From contig NZ_JAIWON010000042.1 in NCBI RefSeq assembly GCF_020216885.1, positions 1 through 16,939 on the forward strand: a DNA stretch of 16,939 nt. Reading direction: 5' to 3'. This document shows, one piece after another, positions 7,374 through 13,571 of this stretch. The DNA is from Zymomonas sp. Its GTDB lineage: Bacteria; Pseudomonadota; Alphaproteobacteria; Sphingomonadales; Sphingomonadaceae. Below the pieces are notes generated by a model. That model was not told the origin of the DNA and did no database searches. It worked only from the letters and a program-made list of their open reading frames with translations. Made by a program: the position numbers and the translations under genes. The stretch's first letter is position 1. Each line of letters opens with the position of its first letter.

Positions 7374-7659
7374 CTAAGGAAGGTTAAAGCCTGACCGCTT
7401 TTGCCATTGACCTAATGCAGGCCAAAGGCACAGCCCTATTATTGTGTAAAAAGCTATCTGTCCGGCTATTCTTGCCTTCTTTATTCCGATTATAGCCGGA
7501 TCTCTGCCGATATATTAGAGGCCAGAGGTAAGGGCATATTGGCTTACTCACAGCTTTTTATTCAACAGTAGTATGACATAACGCTTATTAAGACAGGCTG
7601 CCTTTTCAAAAGACAGCCTGCTGTTCGTTAGTTGCCGATTTTTCGTAAAATTTTAATGA
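7374..7659. other. Convergent intergenic region with two inverted repeats
   Basis: These 286 bases between rnc and the convergent gene at 7660 show no coding signal. TCCGGCTAT (7461-7469) and ATAGCCGGA (7492-7500) form a perfect 9-bp stem with a 22-base loop and no T tail. The second repeat (7594-7620) is listed as a terminator candidate. Confidence 0.5.
7594..7620 (-). terminator. Possible bidirectional terminator hairpin
   Basis: CAGGCTG (7594-7600) pairs with CAGCCTG (7614-7620). Inside it TTTT and AAAA pair across a two-base mismatch. The minus-strand tail is only TCTTAAT and the plus-strand tail lacks a T run, so termination efficiency is doubtful. It separates two convergent genes. Confidence 0.45.
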
Positions 7660-8172
7660 CTATGCCATGTTATGAACATAGCGGGATGTTTCCGCATTTT
7701 TCATCAAAAGATTATAGATCCACGGTGATCCATTGCCACTGTCATGGGTTTCAGCCAGATGATGACAGGCCAAATAGGTCATGGCTGGGTTCAACCGACG
7801 CGGTTCCCAAGCCATAAAATCACTAATTTGCGATGGATCGGTCGGGAAATTTTTCTCACTGACCATCGCTTTCGCCAAAGTCAAAGCGTCATCGGCTGGC
7901 CGCCATGCCATCCAAAAGCTGTCAAAAACGGCGTATAATTTGGCATGAGGGGCAATAGAATGACCATCATCCTGAAATAGCACCATTTCAGAGCCTAAAT
8001 CATCAATACCGTCTTTGACATCTTCTTTTGATAATCCGGTGCGTTTAACCAATTCATCCATGGAAATGGGCTGGTCGAATTCACCTCCATGATAGCTGGT
8101 TTGGACAAAAACTTTAGCCACAGCCTTACAATTCGCAGAATAGGCAGAGGCTTCTGATGTCTGGTTAACCAT
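7660..8172 (-). CDS. Hypothetical protein with a winged-helix-like segment
   Basis: I do not recognise this 170-residue soluble protein. It has no signal peptide or membrane segment. Residues about 36-75 (ISMDELVKRTGLSKEDVKDG, then a short strand pair FQDDGHSIAP) look like a helix-turn-helix followed by a wing, which would suggest DNA binding. The C-terminal half is acidic and aromatic (FDSFWMAWRPADDA, FMAWEPRRLNP) and unlike known effector domains I can recall. AAAGGAT lies eight bases before ATG 8172-8170 on the minus strand, which supports it as real. It is divergent from the dehydrogenase at 8616 and convergent with rnc. No function should be assigned beyond a possible regulator. Confidence 0.75.
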   Translation of the reverse strand: MVNQTSEASAYSANCKAVAKVFVQTSYHGGEFDQPISMDELVKRTGLSKEDVKDGIDDLGSEMVLFQDDGHSIAPHAKLYAVFDSFWMAWRPADDALTLAKAMVSEKNFPTDPSQISDFMAWEPRRLNPAMTYLACHHLAETHDSGNGSPWIYNLLMKNAETSRYVHNMA

Positions 8173-8615
8173 AATCCAGATCCTTTCAGGGACAGATAAT
8201 GATGAAAATGGTTATCCTAATTTTAAAATATTCAAATAATTTCAGATAAAAAAGTTCTTCACAAAGATACGAAATTATCTTTTAAAAAAGACAAAACCAT
8301 TTCAACATCTACTATGGGGTTAAACGCATGACATGAAATTTAGATCATTTTTTCTCACTATATATCTATTTTTTCGCACGATTGAGCGCAGACTATTATC
8401 TTGTTATTTAGAAACCCAAAATCAGAATTTTTATTCGCGTAAAAGCCGCTATCCCCGTGTAATCAAAAACAAAATTTGGTCGCCCTTCATTCTTTTTTGG
8501 CCTGTCCCCCTATATTGAAAATGGATTTTGTTTCCTGACCTTCCATTCCTGCCGCTTGGCTCAAAATCTTGTCCCTTTGGTTGTTATAGAAAGAACAACC
8601 AAGGATATAATCATC
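8173..8615. other. AT-rich divergent intergenic region
   Basis: These 443 bases separate two divergent genes. Near the 170-residue protein, TCACAA (8259-8264; minus-strand TTGTGA) has a weak -10 17 bases on. AAAGATA/TATCTTT (8263-8282) is a perfect 7-bp inverted repeat with a 6-base centre overlapping that -35, a possible operator. A 61-codon open frame at 8333-8518 lacks a ribosome binding site and recognisable sequence. I see no RNA gene here. Confidence 0.45.
8577..8602 (+). promoter_or_regulatory. Hairpin/operator overlapping the dehydrogenase ribosome binding site
   Basis: TTGGTTGTT (8577-8585) and AACAACCAA (8594-8602) are perfect 9-bp arms with an 8-base loop. The right arm runs into AAGGA (8601-8605), the ribosome binding site of the gene at 8616. 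It could act as an RNA hairpin limiting translation or as a DNA operator; TATAGA sits in the loop region. Confidence 0.5.
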
Positions 8616-9461
8616 ATGGGACATATTCTGATTACGGGTGCCGGTAGCGGTTTTGGGAAAGAGATTGCTTTCCGTTTGGCAGAACAGGGACATTCCGTTA
8701 TTGCTGCCGTCGAAATCCAGCCCCAGATATTTGCCTTGCAGCAAGAAGCTCAAAAACGCGGCCTCTCTTTATCAATAGAAAAATTGGATATCACCGACCC
8801 GGCTGATCGCGCCAAAGCATGGCAATGGGACGTTGATATTTTACTGAATAACGCTGGCATTTCCGAAGGCGGTTCGGTTGTCGATATTCCGGCAGAAAAT
8901 CTTCGGAAACAATTTGAAGTCAATGTGATAGGCACAATTTTGCTCACGCAAGGCTTTGCCCGCCAGATGGTCAAAAATAAAAAAGGTCGAATTGTTTTTA
9001 TGTCCTCGGTCGCCGGTCTTACCGTTGATCCTTTTACGGCTGCTTATTCGGCTTCAAAACATGCGATAGAAGCCTTTGCGATGGCCTTGGATAAAGAACT
9101 GAAATATTTTGGCATCCAAATCGCGACGATTAACCCAGGGCCTTTCCTGACGGGTTTCAATGACAGAATGTTTGAAACATGGAAAAGCTGGCGCGATAAC
9201 CCCGAAGAGAGGGTTTTTGACTATAGTCAACTCGCTTTCCCGCATGAACAATTCGATCCAGAAGAGGTTATCACAACAACGCTTTCTGTTCTGACGGGAA
9301 AAACCAAGCATTATCGCAATCTGCTGCCTGCCAAAATGGAAAAGGATATTGAAAAACAGATCAATCATGTCTGGGATAAATTGCAAAATAATCCAGAAGG
9401 GGGCGCGAAAGATCCTCTGGTGCAGAAAGCCTATCAAATAAAGCCAGGAACGCCAGCCTAA
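8616..9461 (+). CDS. Short-chain dehydrogenase/reductase (SDR), substrate unknown
   Basis: The product is a 281-residue NAD(P)-dependent oxidoreductase of the classical SDR type. The Rossmann motif TGAGSGFG is at residues 7-14, NNAG near 78-81, the catalytic serine in SSVAG near 130-131, and YSASK with Y144 and K148. PGPFLTGF is the post-catalytic PG motif. ATG 8616 places the glycine motif at the expected distance from the N terminus and has AAGGA ten bases upstream. An in-frame ATG at 8556 would add 20 residues before the first strand and span the hairpin. The acidic residue after the second strand (AAVEIQ) suggests preference for NAD over NADP. The substrate cannot be told from the sequence. 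It appears to be transcribed alone. Confidence 0.9.
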   Translation: MGHILITGAGSGFGKEIAFRLAEQGHSVIAAVEIQPQIFALQQEAQKRGLSLSIEKLDITDPADRAKAWQWDVDILLNNAGISEGGSVVDIPAENLRKQFEVNVIGTILLTQGFARQMVKNKKGRIVFMSSVAGLTVDPFTAAYSASKHAIEAFAMALDKELKYFGIQIATINPGPFLTGFNDRMFETWKSWRDNPEERVFDYSQLAFPHEQFDPEEVITTTLSVLTGKTKHYRNLLPAKMEKDIEKQINHVWDKLQNNPEGGAKDPLVQKAYQIKPGTPA

Positions 9462-9529
9462 GACGGTAATCCACTGCAATTTGGTTTAAAATTAAGAAAT
9501 AGTATGAAGCAATACGGACATATTTCTGT

Positions 9530-9556
9530 TTTACAAAAATAACAGTTTTTTATAAT
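9530..9556 (+). promoter_or_regulatory. Candidate promoter of the putative small RNA
   Basis: A perfect TATAAT at 9551-9556 lies 15 bases after TTTACA (9530-9535). The spacing is short. Predicted transcription would begin near 9563, with no open reading frame following. Confidence 0.4.
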
Positions 9557-9562
9557 ATCGAA

Positions 9563-9652
9563 CTACAAAAGATATCCCCCTTTTGTAAGCAGATAGTTGT
9601 AGCTTTCTCAATTCTCTTAATTCGGCCCTGCTTTTTGCAGGGTCTTTTTTTT
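9563..9652 (+). ncRNA. Putative small RNA (about 90 nt), or structured 3' end of the SDR transcript
   Basis: After a consensus -10, the sequence forms a perfect 8-bp hairpin, TACAAAAG (9564-9571) with CTTTTGTA (9580-9587), exposing the C-rich loop ATATCCCC. It then has a single-stranded linker and the strong terminator at 9624-9652. CTACAA (9563-9568) could alternatively pair with TTGTAG (9597-9602). Hairpin, linker and U-tailed terminator is the usual layout of a trans-acting small RNA, and a C-rich loop can pair with ribosome binding sites. There is no coding potential. It could equally be the 3' untranslated region of the dehydrogenase mRNA. Confidence 0.4.
9624..9652 (+). terminator. Strong Rho-independent terminator
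   Basis: GGCCCTGC (9624-9631) pairs with GCAGGGTC (9637-9644; one G-T pair) around TTTTT and is followed by eight T residues. It is 163 bases past the dehydrogenase stop. Confidence 0.9.
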
Positions 9653-9735
9653 GTTCTCAACACAACCGCAAGCCTAACCGATGCCGCTATAGATCGCCGC
9701 AGTTGAGAATAAATTTTAAGGAAATAAAATAGGAC

Positions 9736-9811
9736 TGGTGGGCGATGACAGGCTCGAACTGCCGACATCCTCCGTGTAAAGGAGGCGCTCTACCAACTGA
9801 GCTAATCGCCC
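9736..9811 (-). tRNA. tRNA-Val(UAC), CCA encoded
   Basis: The minus strand gives a complete cloverleaf. The acceptor GGGCGAT/ATCGCCC is perfect, the D stem GCTC/GAGC, and the anticodon stem CCTCC/GGAGG holds the loop TTTACAC (anticodon TAC, valine). The T arm is GGCAG-TTCGAGC-CTGTC. Discriminator A is followed by an encoded CCA. It reads away from the IS remnant. Confidence 0.95.
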
Positions 9812-9953
9812 TATCGTTTTGCCAGACCCCGATGCCAGACTATCGCGCTTGGTGCAAGAGAAATTATTAAAAATTATAGCTTTAGGGCTAAATTTATTCT
9901 CGCCTCAATGAACGCCAAGGCAAAGGAAAAACATCTAACGCTTCCGCTGCCTA

Positions 9954-10309
9954 GGTTCTGTTAACAAAGTAAAGTAAGGTAACCATAATTTTACAGCGGC
10001 GATATGAAGGAAGGCGAGGAGAGATTCTCTAGTTTTGTCATAGCCTGTGGCAATACATCTGAACGGCTTCAACTTATTGAACACTCGTTCGATATGATTA
10101 CGATCTTTGTAATGCTGTAGATCGTAAGGGATGTGCTTTTTTCGATTAAAGCGAGGCGGGATAACAGGAAGGATAGCTGAAAAAGCCGTTTTTCGCGTAA
10201 CTTATCGCTATATACCCTTTTTTGCTGGACGCGTGCTGCGGCCTCGTTCGCTTGGAAGAAGACCCTCTATTATCTTCTACTCCGCGTCCGTCAGATCTCC
10301 TCGCCTCTA
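9954..10309 (-). pseudogene. Transposase remnant of an IS5-family element
   Basis: The minus strand still encodes the transposase N terminus (RRGDLTDAE, amber stop, then KIIEGLLPSERGR) and, after a deletion near 10224, the C-terminal catalytic end (PRFNRKKHIPYDLQHYKDRN, then ERVFNKLKPFRCIATGYD and ESLLAFLHIAAVKLW). The conserved Trp after LTDAE is TAG at about 10280. The expected ATG before RRGD reads TAG (10307-10309), as if one T were lost. Further stops lie in the junction (TAG, TAA near 10200-10212). The C-terminal part contains the DDE glutamate in the HIERVFNK segment, but the two upstream Asp residues are gone. Confidence 0.85.
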
Positions 10310-10380
10310 GTCTGCCTTACAAAAACTTGTCCTCAATTTATCCCTGAAGATCTTAAATGATACCCTTTGTCAACATAATC
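9954..10380 (-). mobile_element. Internally deleted IS5-family (IS427-like) insertion sequence
   Basis: The element is 427 bp. The left end GGTTCTGTTAACAAAG (9954-9969) and right end CTTTGTCAACATAATC (10365-10380) are imperfect inverted repeats, 13 of 16 matching. TA dinucleotides at 9952-9953 and 10381-10382 fit the TA target duplication of this IS group. Intact relatives are about 800-900 bp, so roughly half is missing. It encodes only fragments of transposase and cannot move itself, though it could in principle be mobilised in trans if a related transposase exists in the genome. Confidence 0.8.
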
Positions 10381-10403
10381 TAGGAATAGAGCCAGTCTTT
10401 ATG

Positions 10404-10439
10404 AAAAAGGCTGGCATCTTGTTTCTATAATGCCAGCCT
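10404..10439 (-). terminator. Rho-independent terminator of the agu operon
   Basis: AGGCTGGCAT (10408-10417) and ATGCCAGCCT (10430-10439) are perfect 10-bp arms with a 12-base loop. On the minus strand TTTTTC follows. An additional AT-only perfect stem, TAAAATAAAAT/ATTTTATTTTA (10453-10480), overlaps the aguB stop codon just upstream. Confidence 0.85.
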
Positions 10440-10477
10440 CCTCCAATCAGATTAAAATAAAATCTTTAAATTTTATT

Positions 10478-11326
10478 TTAGCGGTCTTCGCTAATCCGAT
10501 GATATAATTCTGGTCGCCGATCACGGAAAAAACCGAATGCCGCGCGATGTTGTCTTATTTGCTCAATATCAAAACGAGCTACCAAAACGCCGCTTTCATC
10601 TTTGCCAAAGGCTTGCACTAAATCGCCACGCTGATCGGCAATAAAGCTATGACCATAAAAAGACAGCTCACCTTCCTGACCAATCCGGTTCGATGCGATG
10701 ACAGGCACGACATTGGAAACGGCATGACCAATCATAGCCCGCCGCCACAAACGACTGGTATCCAGATCGGGATCATGGGGTTCATTTCCAATCGCCGTCG
10801 GGAAAAAGAGCAACTCCGCACCCATTAACATCATGGCGCGCGCTGTTTCAGGATACCATTGATCCCAACAAATACCGACACCTATCTTGATGCCGCCACA
10901 ATCCCAGACTTTAAAACCGCTATTACCGGGGCGGAAATAGAATTTTTCTTCATAGCCGGGGCCATCGGGAATATGACTTTTGCGGTAAACGCCCATAATC
11001 TCACCCTCTGAATTGATCATGGCAAGGCTGTTATAATAATGGGGCGGATCGCTTTCAAAAAAGCTAGTCGGAATAGTCACTTTCAACCGCTTGGCTAGCT
11101 TTTGCATGGCTAAGACAGCGGGATGCTCTTCCACTGACTTTGCGCGTGCAAAACAGCTCTCATCTTCGGTTGCGCAGAAATAATGACCTTCAAATAATTC
11201 AGGCGGTAAAATAATCTTGGCACCTTTGGCCGCCGCTTCCTCGACCAATGCTGAAACGCGGTCAATATTGGTCTGGATATCATCCGTCAAAGCTAGCTGT
11301 AATGCGGCTACAGTGATTTCAGTCAT
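10478..11326 (-). CDS. aguB: N-carbamoylputrescine amidase
   Basis: The 282-residue nitrilase-superfamily enzyme hydrolyses N-carbamoylputrescine to putrescine, carbon dioxide and ammonia. The catalytic triad is visible: E43 in ILPPELFEG, K116 in YRKSHIPDG, and C153 in GVGICWDQWYPE. ICWDQWYPE and the later WRRAMIGHAVSN and VPVIASNRIG segments are typical of AguB as opposed to other carbon-nitrogen hydrolases. ATG 11326 is chosen because AAGGA lies seven bases upstream; the in-frame ATG at 11365 lies inside aguA and adds 13 non-family residues. The ribosome binding site overlaps the aguA stop, which implies translational coupling. With aguA it makes putrescine from agmatine without a urease step. 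Confidence 0.95.
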   Translation of the reverse strand: MTEITVAALQLALTDDIQTNIDRVSALVEEAAAKGAKIILPPELFEGHYFCATEDESCFARAKSVEEHPAVLAMQKLAKRLKVTIPTSFFESDPPHYYNSLAMINSEGEIMGVYRKSHIPDGPGYEEKFYFRPGNSGFKVWDCGGIKIGVGICWDQWYPETARAMMLMGAELLFFPTAIGNEPHDPDLDTSRLWRRAMIGHAVSNVVPVIASNRIGQEGELSFYGHSFIADQRGDLVQAFGKDESGVLVARFDIEQIRQHRAAFGFFRDRRPELYHRISEDR

Positions 11327-11337
11327 CAATAATTCCT

Positions 11338-12318
11338 TCAGGCTGGCCATTGCTGGGAAATACAATGGAAACTGCCACCCCCCGTCAGAATGTGACCGGC
11401 AGGCAAGGCGACGACTTTTCGGCTTGGGAATAGGGCTTCCAATGCCTGAACAATCGCACCATCATTTTCGGCTCCATAAACCGGAACGACAACGACCTTA
11501 TTGCCAATATAGAAATTCATATAGGAAGCCGGAACAACCTCATCATCAATCGTAATCCGTCCGGTAGAGGGCAGGCGGGTGACTTTCACGCCAAAATCTG
11601 TCGCGATTTGGGCGGCTTGGTCATAGACTTCCCGATTAGGGTCATCCTGATGGGTGGCCACTGGCACAACCAGATGATTTTCACCGACAAAACGAGCAAG
11701 GTTATCAACATGCCCATCGGTATGGTCATTATGCAGGCCTTTTCTCAGCCACAATACACGGTCATAACCCAGATCATCCCGCAAATGACGAGCAATATCA
11801 CCCCGCGATAATTCAGGATTGCGGTTTGGGTTTAACAGACATTCTTCGGTTGTAACGACCAATCCATGACCATCACCATCAATGGAACCGCCTTCCAAAA
11901 CCCAATCTTTTTCTAAAACGGGCAGGGTTGTATCCTTCGCAAGATCACGTCCAATAGTCTGATCACCCTCAAGATTATATTTCCCGCCCCAGCCATTGAA
12001 ACGGAACAAAGCCAGCGCCTTTCTGTCACCCTCTTTGACGAAAAGCGGGGCGTTATCTCTCAACCAAATATCCCCGAAAGGATGGCAGATAACCTCAATA
12101 TCCGATCCCGCCATTTTTACAGCCTGATCGGCTGCTTCTTTATTAGCCACCACCAGATAAACTTTTTCCCCTTCACCTTTTGCTGAAACAGCCTTGGCAA
12201 AAGCAACCACTTCGGCTTGCGCCGGTTCCAAATCTTCAAGCCAAAGAGAGGCGTCACTAGGGAAACCGATCCAAACCGCATCATGCGGCATCCACTCGGC
12301 AGGCTGATGGTAAGGCAT
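11338..12318 (-). CDS. aguA: Agmatine deiminase
   Basis: The 326-residue enzyme of the peptidyl-arginine-deiminase-like fold hydrolyses agmatine to N-carbamoylputrescine and ammonia. Conserved blocks are HPFGDIWLRDNAPLF, WVLEGGSIDGDG, GLHNDHTDGHVDN (catalytic His/Asp) and the C-terminal GGGSFHCISQQ with nucleophile C319. The length is slightly short of the about 340-370 usual in the family, but all motifs are present. AGGAAGAG lies nine bases before ATG 12318. It is first in the operon, with aguB starting 11 bases after its stop. No arginine decarboxylase is in the window, so the agmatine source lies elsewhere or outside the cell. Confidence 0.95.
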   Translation of the reverse strand: MPYHQPAEWMPHDAVWIGFPSDASLWLEDLEPAQAEVVAFAKAVSAKGEGEKVYLVVANKEAADQAVKMAGSDIEVICHPFGDIWLRDNAPLFVKEGDRKALALFRFNGWGGKYNLEGDQTIGRDLAKDTTLPVLEKDWVLEGGSIDGDGHGLVVTTEECLLNPNRNPELSRGDIARHLRDDLGYDRVLWLRKGLHNDHTDGHVDNLARFVGENHLVVPVATHQDDPNREVYDQAAQIATDFGVKVTRLPSTGRITIDDEVVPASYMNFYIGNKVVVVPVYGAENDGAIVQALEALFPSRKVVALPAGHILTGGGSFHCISQQWPA

Positions 12319-12555
12319 AAGGGAACTCTTCCTCGACAGAATTCAAAGACAAGCGCTTTAAGATAACGGAATAAATAACAAAACAGGAAAAATAAAATCT
12401 ATCTGATATTCGGGAATGTTTCTAGCATCAGTCCGGCTATGGAGATGCATTATTCCCACCCGATTCTCAGTAGAAGTAAATTATTTTTATCTTTTGAGGA
12501 TTGGCATTTTGGATCATTAAAAGAGTGCTTGCTCAGATCATTTTAGGGCTATTAT

Positions 12556-12635
12556 CCTGACATCCTGACATCCTGACATCCTGACATCCTGACATCCTGA
12601 CATCCTGACATCCTGACATCCTGACATCCTGACAT
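12556..12635. repeat. Tandem array of ten octamers (CCTGACAT)
   Basis: CCTGACAT is repeated ten times without a single mismatch, giving an 80-bp minisatellite. It is non-coding, about 240-320 bases upstream of aguA and just past the rpsD terminator. Perfect short arrays of this kind usually expand and contract by replication slippage. Confidence 0.97.
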
Positions 12636-12718
12636 CGCCAGAATTATATTCTTATCTTTGTGGCTGGATTATTGGCTCTGACCTTGCCCCAATCAGGATT
12701 TTTTTAAAAAATTCTCAT

Positions 12719-12756
12719 AAAAAAAGGCCAGCAGAATAAATCCTGCTGACCTTTTT
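12719..12756 (-). terminator. Rho-independent terminator of rpsD
   Basis: On the minus strand GGTCAGCAG pairs with CTGCTGGCC (plus-strand arms 12743-12751 and 12726-12734; one G-T pair) around an 8-base loop. Seven T residues follow. The A run on the other side makes it usable in both directions. Confidence 0.9.
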
Positions 12757-12776
12757 CTGTTTGGAAAAACCAAAAA

Positions 12777-13391
12777 TTAACGTGAATAGAATTCGACGAC
12801 CAGATTTGGTTCCATTTTCACCGGATAAGGCACTTCGTCCAGCGTCGGGATACGAACGAAAGTCGCTTTCGTGTTACCATCGGGCAGGACATAGTCAGGA
12901 ATGTCGCGTTCTGCGAGGCTCTGGGCTTCGAGAACCAAGGCCATTTCCTGTGCTTTGCTGCCCAGAGAGATTTCATCACCGGGATTGACGCGACGGGAAG
13001 CGATGTTGCACTTCACACCATTGACGCGGATATGACCATGGCTGACCAACTGACGGGCAGCAAAAATGGTCGGAGCGAATTTGGCGCGGTAAACAATCAT
13101 ATCCAGACGACGTTCCAGAATACCGATCAAATTCTGTGACGTATCGCCCTTTAATTTGGAAGCGTCATCATAAGAACGACGGAACTGCTTTTCGGTCACA
13201 TCGCCATAATAACCTTTCAGCTTCTGCTTTGCTTTCAGCTGAAGACCATAGTCAGAAATTTTGGAGCGGCGACGCTGACCATGCTGACCTGGGCCATATT
13301 CACGACGATTTACTGGGGATTTAGGACGACCCCAGATATTTTCGCCCATACGGCGGTCAATTTTATACTTTGAACTATGACGCTTCGACAT
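12777..13391 (-). CDS. rpsD: 30S ribosomal protein S4
   Basis: The 204-residue protein is a primary 16S rRNA-binding protein that nucleates assembly of the small-subunit body and lines the mRNA entry site. The N-terminal S4 domain has [20 protein letters not shown] and [15 protein letters not shown]. The central S4 RNA-binding domain has [20 protein letters not shown] followed by [12 protein letters not shown]. The C terminus NLVVEFYSR is typical. It lacks the Cys zinc-site motif of some S4 forms. ATG 13391 has GAGG eight bases upstream; the in-frame ATG at 13463 adds 24 residues not found in S4. It stands alone rather than in the rpsM-rpsK-rpoA operon, as is usual in alphaproteobacteria. Confidence 0.98.
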   Translation of the reverse strand: MSKRHSSKYKIDRRMGENIWGRPKSPVNRREYGPGQHGQRRRSKISDYGLQLKAKQKLKGYYGDVTEKQFRRSYDDASKLKGDTSQNLIGILERRLDMIVYRAKFAPTIFAARQLVSHGHIRVNGVKCNIASRRVNPGDEISLGSKAQEMALVLEAQSLAERDIPDYVLPDGNTKATFVRIPTLDEVPYPVKMEPNLVVEFYSR

Positions 13392-13403
13392 AGATATAAC
13401 CTC

Positions 13404-13524
13404 AATTGCGTTGTTATCAGATTTCGGCATAACCGAAAGACGGATCCGGAACCGCGCTGCCAAGTAAAAACTTAGGCGGGCAGGACTACCGCTTCACCGG
13501 AGTGCGGAGCCAATTGCGGGATGT
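13404..13524 (-). promoter_or_regulatory. rpsD leader with hairpin
   Basis: About 120 bases lie between the predicted promoter and the ribosome binding site. On the minus strand TTTCGG/CCGAAA (13433-13438 and 13422-13427) forms a short hairpin with a TTATG loop, about 20 bases upstream of the GAGG. A GC-rich segment precedes it. Ribosomal protein leaders often bind the encoded protein; here this is only a possibility. Confidence 0.35.
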
Positions 13525-13553
13525 CTTATGACGACCGAAAACTTATTCGTCAA
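13525..13553 (-). promoter_or_regulatory. Promoter of rpsD
   Basis: On the minus strand TTGACG (13548-13553) is followed after exactly 17 bases by CATAAG (13525-13530). The -35 is near consensus and the spacing ideal. It lies in the short gap between the diguanylate cyclase stop and rpsD. Confidence 0.6.
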
Positions 13554-13571
13554 GATTGCAGCCAAGAAATA

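Larger units (their letters stand above)
12319..12776. other. Intergenic region upstream of aguA
   Basis: These 458 bases contain, in order from aguA: AT-rich DNA that must hold the agu promoter (no clear -35/-10 pair found), the octamer tandem array (12556-12635), and the rpsD terminator (12719-12756). No coding signal is apparent on either strand. Confidence 0.6.

Noticed and set aside
7461..7500. Perfect 9-bp inverted repeat as the rnc terminator
   Set aside because: The 22-base loop and absence of a T run make intrinsic termination unlikely; left as an unexplained structure.
8333..8518. 61-codon open frame in the divergent intergenic region
   Set aside because: No ribosome binding site, skewed composition (Phe/Arg/Leu-rich from AT-rich DNA) and no similarity I can recognise.
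9736..10380. tRNA-Val plus adjacent IS remnant as the edge of a genomic island
   Set aside because: No integrase, no duplicated tRNA 3' end and no att-like repeat are visible; the element has its own TA-flanked ends and lies on the 5' side of the tRNA.
12556..12635. Repeats as a CRISPR array
   Set aside because: The units are eight bases, directly adjacent and without spacers; this is a simple tandem repeat.
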